A DNA stretch of 64,000 nucleotides from Leifsonia xyli subsp. xyli str. CTCB07 (lineage in GTDB: Bacteria; Actinomycetota; Actinomycetes; Actinomycetales; Microbacteriaceae), in NCBI RefSeq assembly GCF_000007665.1, contig NC_006087.1:1178001-1242000 (forward strand), read 5' to 3'. The first letter of the stretch is position 1, and each line of letters begins with the position of its first letter. A model generated the notes under the pieces. That model worked only from the letters and a program-made list of their open reading frames with translations, did no database searches and was not told the DNA's origin. Position numbers and translations under genes: made by a program. Positions 32,183 through 41,572 of the stretch are shown one piece after another.

Positions 32183-32893
32183 ATGACCATCCCACGCACC
32201 GTCCTCGTCACCGGCGGCAACCGCGGCATCGGATACGCCATCGCGGAGGAGTTCGTCGCGCAGGGGCACCGCGTCGCGGTCACCGCTCGCTCGGGCGAAG
32301 GCCCCGCCGGTTCGCTGACAGTGCGCGCCGATGTGACGGATAGCGCGGCCGTGGACGTCGCGTTCGCCGAGGTCGAGGAAAAGCTCGGCCCGGTGGAGGT
32401 CATCGTCGCGAACGCGGGGATCACCCGCGACACCCTCCTCCTGCGGATGTCGGACCAGGATTTCGACAGCGTAGTCGACACCAACCTCGGCGGCGCGTTC
32501 CGGGTGGTGAAGCGCGCCTCCAAGGGGATGCTGAAGGCCCGCTGGGGCCGCGTGGTGCTGATCTCCAGCGTGGTCGGCCTGTACGGCTCCGCCGGTCAGG
32601 TGAACTACGCCGCCAGCAAGGCGGGCCTCGTCGGCATGGCCCGCTCGCTAACGCGCGAGCTCGGCGCCCGCGGGATCACCGCCAATGTCGTCGCCCCCGG
32701 CTTCATCGAGACCGATATGACCGCCGAGCTGCCCGAGGAGCAGCAGGCTGAGTACAAGCGGAACATCCCGGCCGGCCGGTTCGCCTCGCCACAGGAGGTC
32801 GCTCGCGTGGTGACCTGGATCGCCGGAGACGACGCGGCTTATGTGTCCGGCACGGTCATCCCCGTGGACGGCGGCCTGGGCATGGGACACTAG
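32183..32893 (+). CDS. fabG: 3-oxoacyl-[acyl-carrier-protein] reductase FabG
   Basis: This short-chain dehydrogenase reduces 3-oxoacyl-ACP in fatty acid synthesis. The 236-aa product has the NADP loop TGGNRGIGYA, NAGITRDTLLLRM, catalytic Ser in LISSVVGLYG and Tyr142/Lys146 in NYAASKAG, then VAPGFIETDMTAEL. Full FabG features favour this over a generic SDR. ATG 32183 follows AAAGGACC. It diverges from the DUF3099 operon. Confidence 0.9.
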   Translation: MTIPRTVLVTGGNRGIGYAIAEEFVAQGHRVAVTARSGEGPAGSLTVRADVTDSAAVDVAFAEVEEKLGPVEVIVANAGITRDTLLLRMSDQDFDSVVDTNLGGAFRVVKRASKGMLKARWGRVVLISSVVGLYGSAGQVNYAASKAGLVGMARSLTRELGARGITANVVAPGFIETDMTAELPEEQQAEYKRNIPAGRFASPQEVARVVTWIAGDDAAYVSGTVIPVDGGLGMGH

Positions 32894-33005
32894 CCGCTGC
32901 CGTCCCCCTGCTCCCGCTTCCGGAAGAGGGAGGAGATTCTGGGGTGGCGGGGCGGAGCTCTCCTCCGTTTCCGGCGAGGGGGCGACGGGGCGCGAGGGGA
33001 CCGGG

Positions 33006-33674
33006 TCAGCCGCGGAGGCCGAGGAGGGGGAGGACCTGGGCGAGGTCCTGACGCTGGATGACGAGGTCGGCCTCGGCGCGGACGCGGGGTTTGGCGTTGA
33101 AAGCGACGCCGAGCCCGGCTTCGGCCATCATACGGAGGTCGTTGGCACCGTCGCCGATCGCGATGGTCTGTCGGAGGGGAACGCCGGCGTCCGCGGCCCA
33201 GTGCCGCAGGGCTCGGGCCTTGGCCTCAGCGTCCACCACCGGCCCCTCGACCTCGCCGGTGAGGACACCGCCGGTGACGCGGAGGCGGTTGGCCCGCCAG
33301 TGGTCGAGGCCCAGGCGTTCCCCGAGGGGGTCGAGCACCTCGTGGAACCCACCGGAGACGACGGTCACCCGGCCCCCGGCAGCCCGGACGCCCGCGATGA
33401 GTTCGGGGACGCCGTCCGTCACCCGGAGGCGCTCGCCCACCCGCTCGAAGACCTCGACCGGAAGGCCGGCCAGCGTGTACACGCGCTCGCGCAGGGTCTC
33501 CTCGAAGTCGAGTTCGCCCCGCATGGCGCGCTCGGTGATCTCGGCCACCTCGTTCCGCGCTCCGGCCTCCTCGGCCAGAAGCTCGATCACCTCATCGTGG
33601 AAGAGGGTCGAGTCCGCGTCGAGGACGACGAGGAAGCGGGCGTGCCGGTGGTGGATGGTGCTCTTCTCGCTCAC
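33006..33674 (-). CDS. serB: Phosphoserine phosphatase
   Basis: It makes L-serine from phosphoserine. The HAD-type product of about 222 aa has the nucleophile motif LDADSTLFHDE, motif II TVVSGGF and motif III/IV IAIGDGANDLRMMAEAGLGV, with the cap segment in between. No ACT domain is present. GTG 33674 is chosen because AGGAAAGAG lies well placed before it. ATG 33704, overlapping glgC, is the alternative. It is downstream of glgC on the same strand. Confidence 0.92.
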   Translation of the reverse strand: MSEKSTIHHRHARFLVVLDADSTLFHDEVIELLAEEAGARNEVAEITERAMRGELDFEETLRERVYTLAGLPVEVFERVGERLRVTDGVPELIAGVRAAGGRVTVVSGGFHEVLDPLGERLGLDHWRANRLRVTGGVLTGEVEGPVVDAEAKARALRHWAADAGVPLRQTIAIGDGANDLRMMAEAGLGVAFNAKPRVRAEADLVIQRQDLAQVLPLLGLRG

Positions 33675-33690
33675 CAGATGCTCTTTCCTG

Positions 33691-34935
33691 TCAGGGAACG
33701 ACATGCACTCCCTTTCCGACGACGGTGATTCCGGACTCGGTGACGGTGAAGCCGCGCGCACGGTCCCTGTCGGGGTCCACGCCGATACTTGCTCCCGCCG
33801 CCACGACGACGTCCTTGTCCAGGATGGCACGTCCGACGAACGCATTCGGCTCGATGAGGGCGCGCTCGAACACGACCGAGTCGATGACTTTGGCCCCGGA
33901 GTCAACGGTGGCCCACGGGCCGAGCACACTGCGCTCGAGGTGCGCGCCGGAGATGACCGACCCGAGCGAGACGATGGAGTCGATGGTCGTGCCGAGCGCG
34001 CCGCGTCCGTCGCGCACGATTTTGGCGGGCGGGGAGTTGAGAACCTGGCTGAAGATCGGCCACTGGCGGTTGTACAGGTTGAACACCGGGAGCGCGGAGA
34101 TGAGGTCCTGGTGCGCTTCGAAGAACGAGTCGATCGTCCCGACATCCCGCCAGTAGTAGCGGTCGCGGTCGGTGGAGCCGGGCACCTCGTTGTTCGTGAA
34201 GTCGTAGACGCCGGCCTCGCCGCGGGCCACGAAGTCCGGGATGATGTCGCCGCCCATGTCGTGATTCGAGTCGGGGCGGTCGGCGTCGCGCCGGACGGCC
34301 GCGATGAGCGCGTCGGCGGTGAAAACGTAGTTGCCCATGGAAGCGAGCACCTCGCCGGGGGACTCCGGGAGGGCGACCGGGTCGGACGGCTTCTCGCGGA
34401 AGGCGGCGATGCGCTCCGGGCTGGCCGGGTCCACCTCGATGACCCCGAACTGGTCGGCGAGGGAGACCGGCTGGCGGATGGCGGCGACGGTGACGCTGGA
34501 GCCGGAGTCGAGGTGAGACCGTATCATCTGGCCGAAGTCCATCCGGTAGACGTGGTCGGCTCCGACCACGACGACAATGTCCGGCTTCTCGTCGCGAAGC
34601 AGGTTGATGCTCTGCAGGATGGCGTCGGCCGACCCGGAGAACCAGCGCTTTCCGAGGCGCTGCTGGGCGGGGACGGAGGCGATGTAGGAGTTCAGCATCC
34701 CGTCTGGTCGCCAGGTCTGCGAGATATGGCGGTCGAGGCTGTGCGATTTGTACTGGGTGAGGACGACGATCTGGCGCAGCTGCGAGTTGATGAGGTTCGA
34801 GAGGGCGAAGTCGATCAGGCGGTACTGCCCGCCGAAGGGAACCGCCGGTTTCGCCCGGTCTGTGGTGAGCGGCATCAGCCGCTTGCCTTCGCCACCGGCG
34901 AGGACGATTCCGAAGATCTTCTTACCTGCTCCCAT
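33691..34935 (-). CDS. glgC: Glucose-1-phosphate adenylyltransferase
   Basis: It makes ADP-glucose, the donor for glycogen and related glucans. The 414-aa product starts [20 protein letters not shown] (regulatory and nucleotide loop) and has [26 protein letters not shown] and a left-handed beta-helix end ([26 protein letters not shown]). All parts look intact. Its normal partner glgA, divergent and only 45 nt away, is broken here. The ATG follows a TACTGT box by 6 nt, so it may be leaderless. Confidence 0.95.
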   Translation of the reverse strand: MGAGKKIFGIVLAGGEGKRLMPLTTDRAKPAVPFGGQYRLIDFALSNLINSQLRQIVVLTQYKSHSLDRHISQTWRPDGMLNSYIASVPAQQRLGKRWFSGSADAILQSINLLRDEKPDIVVVVGADHVYRMDFGQMIRSHLDSGSSVTVAAIRQPVSLADQFGVIEVDPASPERIAAFREKPSDPVALPESPGEVLASMGNYVFTADALIAAVRRDADRPDSNHDMGGDIIPDFVARGEAGVYDFTNNEVPGSTDRDRYYWRDVGTIDSFFEAHQDLISALPVFNLYNRQWPIFSQVLNSPPAKIVRDGRGALGTTIDSIVSLGSVISGAHLERSVLGPWATVDSGAKVIDSVVFERALIEPNAFVGRAILDKDVVVAAGASIGVDPDRDRARGFTVTESGITVVGKGVHVVP

Positions 34936-34941
34936 TCCACC

Positions 34942-34947
34942 ACAGTA
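34942..34947 (-). promoter_or_regulatory. -10 box of glgC (leaderless type)
   Basis: Read leftward, TACTGT lies 6 nt before the glgC ATG. It is back to back with the glgA box at 34969-34974, so the divergent promoters share about 45 nt. Confidence 0.45.
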
Positions 34948-34968
34948 GAGGCATCCCCAGGGCTGTAC

Positions 34969-34974
34969 TAGCGT
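34969..34974 (+). promoter_or_regulatory. -10 box of glgA (leaderless type)
   Basis: TAGCGT lies 6 nt before the glgA ATG at 34981. No ribosome site is present. Confidence 0.4.
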
Positions 34975-34980
34975 TCTCGC

Positions 34981-36170
34981 ATGCGCGTCGATCTTCTCAC
35001 CCGTGAGTACCCGCCTGCTGTCTACGGTGGCGGGGGGGGGGGGGGGGGCATGTGACCGAGCTCGTCCGGGCTCTCCGGACCGGAACCGAGGTGTTCGTGC
35101 GGTGCTTCGGAGAGCCTCGCGAGGAGCCCGGCGCCGTCGCCTACCGGGCGTCGGGGGAGCTCGCCGGCGCGAATGGAGCGATCGCCTCTCTGGGGGTGGA
35201 TCTGCAGATGGCGCAGGACTGCGGCGGCGCCGACATCGTCCACTCGCACACCTGGTACGCCAACGCGGGCGGCCACCTCGCGAAGCTGCTGCACGACGTT
35301 CCGCACGTCGTCACCGCGCACAGCCTGGAGACGCTCCGGCCGTGGAAGGCTGAGCAGCTCGGCGGTGGCTACGCCGTCTCCGGCTGGATCGAGAAGACCG
35401 CGTTTGAGGCGGCCGACACGGTCATCGCCGTGAGTGACGGGATGCGGCGCGACATCCTCGCGTCCTATCCGGCGCTCGACCCGTCGAAGGTGACTGTCGT
35501 CTACAACGGCATCGACCTCGAACGCTGGCAGCCGCTGGACGACGGCGAGAAGGCACGGGCGCTCGGGATTGACCCCGAGCGTCCCGCGGTGATCTTCGTC
35601 GGCCGCATCACGCGCCAGAAGGGCTTGCCGTATCTGCTCCGCGCTGCCAGGACGCTCCCGGAGGACGTGCAGCTCGTCCTGTGCGCCGGGGCTCCGGACA
35701 CGCCGGAGATCCTCGCGGAGGTGAGCGGGCTCGTCGGCCAGCTGCAGGAGGAGCGGGACGGTGTGGTCTGGATCGATCGGCTGCTCCCGAACGATGAGCT
35801 GTGAGCGACGCTCACGGCGTCCACCGTCTTCGTCTGCCCGTCGGTCTACGAGCCGCTCGGGATCGTGAACCTGGAGGCGATGGCGTGTGGCCTCCCGGTC
35901 GTCGGGACCGCCACGGGCGGTATCCCCGAGGTGATCGTGGACGGTGTCACCGGCAGGCTGGTGCCGATCGACCAAAAGCAGGACGGCAGCGGCACGCCGC
36001 TCGATCCCGAGGCGTTCGTCCGCGATCTCGCCGCAGCGCTGACCGAGGTCGTCGGCGACCGAGAGCGTGCGGCGCGAATGGGGGCGGCCGGCCGGGCGCG
36101 GGCGCAGGCGGAGTTCAGCTGGACCGCCATCGCAGAGCAGACCCGGCTCGTCTACCGCTCGCTGGTCTGA
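34981..36170 (+). pseudogene. glgA: Broken glycogen synthase gene (poly-G frameshift and internal TGA)
   Basis: The N-terminus [17 protein letters not shown] is a typical GT5/GlgA start. It runs into 17 consecutive G at 35032-35048, which puts the frame out and ends it at a TGA two codons later. From [20 protein letters not shown] onward the sequence is good in another frame. It includes [20 protein letters not shown] and FVGRITRQKGLPYLL, up to an in-frame TGA at 35802-35804. The same frame then continues with [20 protein letters not shown] to its natural stop at 36168-36170. Apart from these two lesions the sequence is well kept, so decay looks recent. 15 or 18 G would restore the first junction. 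Confidence 0.9.
35032..35048 (+). repeat. 17-G homopolymer inside glgA
   Basis: An uninterrupted run of 17 G follows GGTGGC in the fourth glycine codon area of the glgA start. Long single-base runs slip during replication, so its length may vary between cells. It is also a place where sequencing could miscount. Confidence 0.9.
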
Positions 36171-36189
36171 GCGCGACCGGGACGGCGAC

Positions 36190-36195
36190 TAGGCT
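36190..36195 (+). promoter_or_regulatory. -10 box of a leaderless ABC ATPase start
   Basis: TAGGCT lies 7 nt before ATG 36203, with no ribosome site between. Confidence 0.5.
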
Positions 36196-36202
36196 AGAAG
36201 TC

Positions 36203-37003
36203 ATGGCCAACAGCGTTCTCCGACTCCATAATGTGTCCGTGACCAGGGAGGGCGCCGCTGTCCTTGACGGAGTGGAGTGGAACGTCGAGCCGGATGAGCG
36301 CTGGGTGGTCCTCGGCCCGAACGGCGCCGGCAAGACGACGCTCCTTCAGATCGCCGCCGCAGCCCTGCAACCCTCCGCGGGCGCGGCCGAGGTGCTGGGC
36401 GAGCGACTCGGGGGCAGCGCTCTCGCCGAGTTGCGCCCGCTGCTCGGGTTCGCGTCGAGCGCCCTGGCCCGTCGCATACCGCGGGGCGAGAAGGTGGTGG
36501 ATGTCGTGATGACCGCCGCCTATGCGGTCACCGGCCGCTGGAACGAGCAGTACGAGGACATCGACGAACGCCGCGCCCGCCGCGTGCTCGGTGAGTGGAA
36601 CCTGGAGCAGCTGGCGGACCGCGCCTTCGGCAGCCTGAGCGACGGCGAGCAGAAGCGCGTGCAGATCGCGCGCGCAGTGATGACCGATCCCGAGATGCTC
36701 CTGCTCGACGAGCCCGCCGCGAGCCTCGACCTCGGTGGCCGCGAAGAGCTGCTTCGGCTGCTCGGCGGCTACGCCAGCGATCCCGCATCGCCCGCGATCG
36801 TGATGGTCACCCATCACGTCGAGGAGATCCCGCTCGGCTTCAACCGTGCGCTGCTGCTCAAAGACGGCAGGATCGCCGCGCAGGGCCCGCTGGAGAAGGT
36901 CCTCACGAGCGAGTCGCTGAGCGCGGCGTTCGATGTCGACATCGAACTGACCGAGACCGATGGCCGTTACGTGGCCCGGGCGCGTCCGGTCTCCCCGGAT
37001 TGA
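36203..37003 (+). CDS. ABC transporter ATP-binding protein (single domain)
   Basis: The 266-aa product is one ABC ATPase: Walker [10 protein letters not shown], signature [15 protein letters not shown], Walker [16 protein letters not shown] and VTHHVEEI. The LSDGE signature and overall form resemble ModF/FetA-like soluble ATPases. No permease or binding-protein gene is adjacent, so its partner is unknown. The frame is open far upstream into glgA, but ATG 36203 gives the proper family N-terminus ([13 protein letters not shown]). Confidence 0.85.
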   Translation: MANSVLRLHNVSVTREGAAVLDGVEWNVEPDERWVVLGPNGAGKTTLLQIAAAALQPSAGAAEVLGERLGGSALAELRPLLGFASSALARRIPRGEKVVDVVMTAAYAVTGRWNEQYEDIDERRARRVLGEWNLEQLADRAFGSLSDGEQKRVQIARAVMTDPEMLLLDEPAASLDLGGREELLRLLGGYASDPASPAIVMVTHHVEEIPLGFNRALLLKDGRIAAQGPLEKVLTSESLSAAFDVDIELTETDGRYVARARPVSPD

Positions 37004-37122
37004 CCGATCTGCTAAACTTATCAGCTGGCACCCTGCCTCCCGGGCTGTCGTGGGCCCACCGCTTTCCGTCCTCGCGCATCGAGCGTGGACACGACCGATC
37101 ACTACGCAACAAGGAAGTCCTC

Positions 37123-37374
37123 ATGAAGACTGGCATCCACCCCGACTACGCCCCCGTGGTTTTCCGCGACCTGGCCTCGGGCGCGACCTTCCTCACCCGT
37201 TCGACCGTTTCCAGCCAGAAGACGATCGAGTGGGAGGACGGCAGCACATACCCGGTCATCGACGTCGAGATCTCCTCCGAGTCGCACCCGTTCTACACCG
37301 GTAAGCAGCGCATCCTCGACTCCGCTGGCCGGGTCGAGAAATTCAACACCCGCTACAAGAACTTCGGCAAATAA
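37123..37374 (+). CDS. rpmE2: 50S ribosomal protein L31 type B
   Basis: The 83-aa product matches type B L31: [20 protein letters not shown], then [19 protein letters not shown] and [11 protein letters not shown]. It lacks the CxxC zinc pairs of type A, so it does not need zinc. Type B copies are often turned on by zinc shortage, but I see no palindromic Zur-like site in the 119-nt leader. A TAAACT -10-like box stands at 37013-37018. ATG 37123 follows AAGGAAG. Confidence 0.95.
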   Translation: MKTGIHPDYAPVVFRDLASGATFLTRSTVSSQKTIEWEDGSTYPVIDVEISSESHPFYTGKQRILDSAGRVEKFNTRYKNFGK

Positions 37375-37605
37375 GCGACCGCGAGGCCCCTGTCCACGTG
37401 AACTGGTTCCCGATTGCCGGGCTGGCCAGGTGAGATCGTAGTGGGGCTGGGCGGCAAGGGCCTGAGTCCGGTGTGCAACCGGGCCCAGGCCCTTGAGCGT
37501 TGAGCGGTTCCTGCCGGTGCTGAACCAGGAAGGTGTGCTGGTGGTGGAATCCCTGATCGGGGTGGTCAGTTCAAACCGGGGGTCTTTTCGCGGAGCGGAG
37601 CGGGC
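37375..37605. other. Intergenic stretch, possible degenerate fragment
   Basis: No intact gene is present. A plus-strand frame near 37497-37580 reads like protein (FLPVLNQEGVLVVESLIGVV) but has no start and is too short to identify. A weak hairpin with nested CTGG/CCAG and CCCG/CGGG pairs follows rpmE2 at about 37404-37430. Confidence 0.3.
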
Positions 37606-37902
37606 TCAGCGGATGTGATAGCTCGCCGCAGCGATCCCGGCCGCGACGATCGCGATGACGATGAGCAGCACCACGAGCGCGAACTCGGCGAAACCGATGA
37701 CGATCGCGGCGATCGCCAGTCCACGGCCCTGCTCACCAGTGCGCTTGATCTGCGAGAGCGCCACAAACCCGAGGATGACGCCGATGGCGCTCGTGAAGAA
37801 CGCGAGCACGAAGGCCACAATCGAGATGGGGTTGTAGCCGGGAGCCGGGGGCGTGTAGCCGTATTGCGGTGGCTGGACCTGAGGGGTCAGCGGATCGCTC
37901 AT
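37606..37902 (-). CDS. DUF4190-type small membrane protein
   Basis: The 98-aa product has a Pro/Tyr-rich N-terminus (PPQYGYTPPAPGY), a helix around SIVAFVLAFFTSAIGVILGF, the short conserved loop ALSQIKRTGEQGRGLAIAA and a second helix. This is the DUF4190 layout, function unknown. ATG 37902 lies 7 nt after a TAGCCT box, so a leaderless transcript is likely. Confidence 0.85.
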   Translation of the reverse strand: MSDPLTPQVQPPQYGYTPPAPGYNPISIVAFVLAFFTSAIGVILGFVALSQIKRTGEQGRGLAIAAIVIGFAEFALVVLLIVIAIVAAGIAAASYHIR

Positions 37903-37909
37903 AGAATTC

Positions 37910-37915
37910 AGGCTA
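37910..37915 (-). promoter_or_regulatory. -10 box of the DUF4190 gene (leaderless type)
   Basis: Read leftward, TAGCCT is 7 nt before the ATG. The remaining gap up to 38072 shows no gene. Confidence 0.5.
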
Positions 37916-38072
37916 CCTCTCGTTCCGATTCAGGGTAAGGTCCCTGCGAGACGCTCCTGTTCAGCCAGCTGGAGGGAGCGAACCGGAAGAGGCGGAGCTC
38001 GCGTCAAGACACTCACCCGTCCTGGAGCGCGAGGCGTCCCCGAGACGAGCTGAATCGGCCGATCGGCGGCGC

Positions 38073-38756
38073 TCAGAGCAGCGGCCAGTCTCCCGACGCA
38101 GTGAACTCCGGATCGCGCACTCGGCGCATGTACTCCTGAAAATCCGCCACCTGCTCCCGGCACCAACCGATCTGTCTCCGGTGCAGCTCGGCCGCGTCGA
38201 TCGCCAGATGCTCGGTGTGCCGGCGTGCGAGCGCCTGTGCCAGGCGACCGGCCGCGATGGCGTCCGCTCCCGCGTCGTGGGCGTCAGTGAGGACGATGCC
38301 GTAGTGGTCCGCGGTGACAGTGAGGGTGCGCTTGCCGGGCCGGAACTTGTCGACGGCGCGGTCGATGACCAGCGGGTCGATGATGGGGCCGGGGGAGTGG
38401 AGCGGCTCGATTCCGTGACGCCGTGCCTCGCGGTCGAGGAGACTGAAATCGTAGGGTGCGTTGTAGGCGACGACGGGGACGCTGCGGGCGAAGAGCCGGC
38501 GCAGCTGATCCACGATCCCCGCGATCCCGCGAGCGGCGTCCATCCCCTTCTCACGCGCCAGCTCGGTGCTGATGCCGTGGACTGCGGAGGCTTCGGCGGG
38601 GATCTCCACACCGGGGTCGAGCAGCCAGGAGCGGCCGTGGACGATCTCGCCGTGCTCGTCGAGCAGGCCGATGTGCGCCGTGACCACGCGGGCGGTCTCC
38701 ACGTCGACGCCCGTGGTCTCCAGATCGAACACACCGAGTTCGTGGTGCCAGCTCAT
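38073..38756 (-). CDS. DEDDh 3'-5' exonuclease (DnaQ-like)
   Basis: The 227-aa product is a stand-alone DnaQ-type exonuclease. The metal-binding residues are all visible: Asp11 and Glu13 (FDLETTG), Asp103 (YNAPYDF), His160 and Asp165 (HDAGADA). It is a candidate epsilon-like proofreading or repair nuclease; a link to DNA polymerase III is not shown by context. The ATG lies 6 nt after TAGCAT, again leaderless in form. Confidence 0.9.
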   Translation of the reverse strand: MSWHHELGVFDLETTGVDVETARVVTAHIGLLDEHGEIVHGRSWLLDPGVEIPAEASAVHGISTELAREKGMDAARGIAGIVDQLRRLFARSVPVVAYNAPYDFSLLDREARRHGIEPLHSPGPIIDPLVIDRAVDKFRPGKRTLTVTADHYGIVLTDAHDAGADAIAAGRLAQALARRHTEHLAIDAAELHRRQIGWCREQVADFQEYMRRVRDPEFTASGDWPLL

Positions 38757-38762
38757 GAGCCG

Positions 38763-38768
38763 ATGCTA
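38763..38768 (-). promoter_or_regulatory. -10 box of the exonuclease gene (leaderless type)
   Basis: Read leftward, TAGCAT lies 6 nt before ATG 38756. Confidence 0.45.
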
Positions 38769-38817
38769 CGGGGTAGAGCGGGCGCCGTCCGCGCGCCACA
38801 CCGGGCTCCGGCGGCGT

Positions 38818-40527
38818 TTAATCGCGGCGCGGTTCGATGTGCAGCCAGTAGAAGCTCTGGGTGCCGAGGGTCAGGGTGAAGCGGCCGTCCTCGGCGACGG
38901 TCGGGAACTCTGCGCCGCCGAACAGATCGTACAGTGTCCGACCGGCGAACTCCGGCGCTTCGAGGGTGACGGAGACCGGATTGTGCGCGAACGAGAACAC
39001 GCACAGCACATCCTCCGGCTGGTCGCCGAAGTGGCTGCCGCTGCCCTCGTACGTCCGCACGAAGGCCAGCACCGACTCGTGGTTGGTCGGCAGCACACGC
39101 ATGTCGCCCAGACCGAACACGGGATGCGCTTTCCGCACATGGATGACGTTGCGCACCCAGTGCAGCAGCGAGCGCGACTGCGCGAGCTGCGCCTCCACAT
39201 TCACCTGGTTGTAGTGATAGACGAGCGACTGGACGACCGGGAGGAAGAGTTTGCCCGGGTCGGCGCTGGAGAAACCGGCGTTGCGGTCGGGGGTCCACTG
39301 CATCGGCGTGCGCGAGCTGTCGCGATCGGGCAGCCAGATGTTGTCGCCCATCCCGATCTCGTCGCCGTAGTAGAGAAACGGGCTGCCGGCGAGGGAGAAG
39401 AGGAGGGCGTGGGCGAGTTCGAGTTCGGCGCGCGAGTTGTCCAGGAGCGGCGCGAGCCGCCGGCGGATGCCGATGTTGGCGCGCATGCGCGGGTCGTAGG
39501 CATACCAGCCGTACATGGCCTGGCGGTACTCCTCGCTTACCATTTCCAGCGTCAGCTCGTCGTGGTTGCGCAGGAACACGCCCCAGGCGTACCCATCGGG
39601 CACGTCCGTGGTCTCGGAGAGCACGTGGATGAGCTCGGAGGCCTGTTGCGAGCGGAGCGCGTAGAAGATACGCGGCATCACCGGGAAGTCGAAGGCCATG
39701 TGACACTCCGGCTCCTCCTCGCTGCCGAAGAAGGCAGCGACTTCGCGCGGCCACTGGTTGGCCTCGGCGACCATCATCCGGCCCGGGTACTCCCGATCGA
39801 CCACCTCGCGGAGCCTCTTGATGAACTCGTGCGTGGGCGGCTCGCCCTCGCCGTTGCCCTCGTCCGACTCGTAGAGGTAGGGGATAGCGTCGAGCCGGAA
39901 GCCGTCGACGCCGAGGTCGAGCCAGAACCGGACGATGTCGAACATTGCGTCGTGTACGGCGGGGTTCTCGAAGTTGAGGTCCGGCTGGTGCGAGAAGAAC
40001 CGGTGAAAGTAGTACTGGCGACGCGCCTCGTCGAAGGCCCAGTTGGAGTCCTCGGTGTCCACGAAGATGATGCGGATGTCCGGGTACTTGTCGTCGGTCT
40101 CGTTCCAGACATAGAAATCGCCGAAGGGCCCTTCCGGGTTGGACCGCGATTGCTGGAACCACTCGTGCTGGTCGGAGGTGTGGTTCATCGGCAGGTCGAT
40201 GATGATCCGCATGTTGCGCTCGTGCGCCTTGGTGACCAGGTCGCGGAACTCGTCGATGGTTCCGAACTCGGGCAGGATCGCGCGGAAGTCGCTCACGTCG
40301 TAGCCGCCGTCGCGCAGGGGGGACTGGAAGAACGGCGGGAGCCAGAGCGCGTCGATGCCGAGCCACTGCAGGTAGTCGAGTTTGGAGGTCAGACCCGCGA
40401 GATCGCCGGAGCCGTCGCCGTTGCTGTCGACGAAGGAGCGGACCATCACCTCGTAGAAGACGGATCGGCGATACCACTGCGGGTCGAGGGTGAGCCCGGG
40501 AAGCGTGATCGGTGCGGTGAAACTCAC
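38818..40527 (-). CDS. treS: Trehalose synthase (maltose alpha-D-glucosyltransferase)
   Basis: TreS interconverts maltose and trehalose. The 569-aa GH13 product has the TreS-type start WYRRSVFYEVMVRSFVDSNG and catalytic Asp213 (DGFRLDA), Glu255 (VAEANQ) and Asp323 (RNHDEL). The family-typical GWYAYDPRMRANIGIRRRLA and SPFLYYGDEIGMGDNIWL are also present. There is no fused maltokinase, and no glgE or pep2 is adjacent. GTG 40527 follows GAAGGAGA. It belongs functionally with the nearby glgC/glgA alpha-glucan genes. Confidence 0.93.
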   Translation of the reverse strand: MSFTAPITLPGLTLDPQWYRRSVFYEVMVRSFVDSNGDGSGDLAGLTSKLDYLQWLGIDALWLPPFFQSPLRDGGYDVSDFRAILPEFGTIDEFRDLVTKAHERNMRIIIDLPMNHTSDQHEWFQQSRSNPEGPFGDFYVWNETDDKYPDIRIIFVDTEDSNWAFDEARRQYYFHRFFSHQPDLNFENPAVHDAMFDIVRFWLDLGVDGFRLDAIPYLYESDEGNGEGEPPTHEFIKRLREVVDREYPGRMMVAEANQWPREVAAFFGSEEEPECHMAFDFPVMPRIFYALRSQQASELIHVLSETTDVPDGYAWGVFLRNHDELTLEMVSEEYRQAMYGWYAYDPRMRANIGIRRRLAPLLDNSRAELELAHALLFSLAGSPFLYYGDEIGMGDNIWLPDRDSSRTPMQWTPDRNAGFSSADPGKLFLPVVQSLVYHYNQVNVEAQLAQSRSLLHWVRNVIHVRKAHPVFGLGDMRVLPTNHESVLAFVRTYEGSGSHFGDQPEDVLCVFSFAHNPVSVTLEAPEFAGRTLYDLFGGAEFPTVAEDGRFTLTLGTQSFYWLHIEPRRD

Positions 40528-40617
40528 GGTTCTCCTTCCGACGCTGAGGCGCCCGGTGCGAGTGACTACACCCAGAGAAGTCTAGGTGTACCCGGCGCCC
40601 ACCTGTTCACTCCTGCC

Positions 40618-40623
40618 TAGAAT
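40618..40623 (+). promoter_or_regulatory. -10 box of the hydrolase-glycosyltransferase pair
   Basis: TAGAAT lies 7 nt before ATG 40631. It overlaps an earlier ATG (40622), which would therefore lie upstream of the transcript start. Confidence 0.55.
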
Positions 40624-40630
40624 GGACCCG

Positions 40631-41572
40631 ATGACCCCTTCGACCACAGACGCAGCTTCACCCTACGCCGCAGCGCTCGCTGCGATGCCCGTCCGCCGCA
40701 AAGAGGTTCCGCTGCTCGGCGGGCTCACACGGTACTGGGACTACGGGGCCCCGGACGCCCGCACCACCCTCGTGCTCGTCCACGGCTTCCGCGGTGATCA
40801 TCACGGCCTGGAGCCCGTCGTCGCCCAGCTGCACGGGATGCGCCTCCTCTCGCCGGACCTGCCCGGTTTCGGGGAATCGACTCCGCTCACGGAGGCGGCC
40901 CACGACATCGCGGGATACGGTCGCTGGCTGCGCGCGTTCCTCGCAGAGCTCGACCTGGACGGGCGCGTTGTGCTGCTCGGCCACTCGTTCGGCTCGATTG
41001 TCGTCGCGGGGACGCTGGCGGAGCCGGGAGGCTGGCGACCGGACGCCGTGGTGCTGGTCAACCCGATCGGCCAGCCGGCGCTGCGCGGTCCGCGCGGCAT
41101 CCTGATGCGGCTCGCGATCGTCTACTACGGGCTCGCGGCGGCGCTGCCCGAACGGTTCGGTTTCGCGCTGCTGCGGAACCGGCTCATCGTGCGGGCGATG
41201 AGCGTCGCGATGGCCAAGACCAAGGACAAAGCATTGCGGCGCTGGGTCCACGGGCAGCACGACCGCCACTTCTCGGCCTTCGGCGACCGACGTGTGGTGC
41301 TGGAAGCGTTCACCGCATCGGTCTCGCACGATGTGAGCGAGTACGCGGCGCGCATCCCGGAGCCTACACTGCTGGTGGCGGCGGTCGACGACGACATTAC
41401 GCCCATTGAGGCCGAGCGGCGGCTGCAGACGCTGTTTCCGGACGCCCGGCTGGTGGAGATCGCGGACGTGGGCCACCTCATCCACTACGAGAAGCCGGTC
41501 GAGGCGGCGAGGGCGATTGGGGCCTTCCTCGCCGAGAGGAACGGCCCGGCCGAGGGGAAGCGCCTCCCGTGA
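40631..41572 (+). CDS. Alpha/beta hydrolase
   Basis: The 313-aa product has the alpha/beta hydrolase order: oxyanion loop VLVHGFRGDHHG, nucleophile elbow GHSFGS (Ser119), acid Asp in AAVDDDITP, and His in VGHLIHYEKP. The substrate is unknown. I chose ATG 40631 over ATG 40622 because the TAGAAT box places the transcript start there. The stop overlaps the glycosyltransferase GTG as GTGA, so they form an operon. Confidence 0.87.
   Translation: MTPSTTDAASPYAAALAAMPVRRKEVPLLGGLTRYWDYGAPDARTTLVLVHGFRGDHHGLEPVVAQLHGMRLLSPDLPGFGESTPLTEAAHDIAGYGRWLRAFLAELDLDGRVVLLGHSFGSIVVAGTLAEPGGWRPDAVVLVNPIGQPALRGPRGILMRLAIVYYGLAAALPERFGFALLRNRLIVRAMSVAMAKTKDKALRRWVHGQHDRHFSAFGDRRVVLEAFTASVSHDVSEYAARIPEPTLLVAAVDDDITPIEAERRLQTLFPDARLVEIADVGHLIHYEKPVEAARAIGAFLAERNGPAEGKRLP

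Noticed and set aside
37375..37605. Possible transposase remnant after rpmE2
   Set aside because: The protein-like stretch is under 30 codons and matches no transposase motif I know; kept only as a note.
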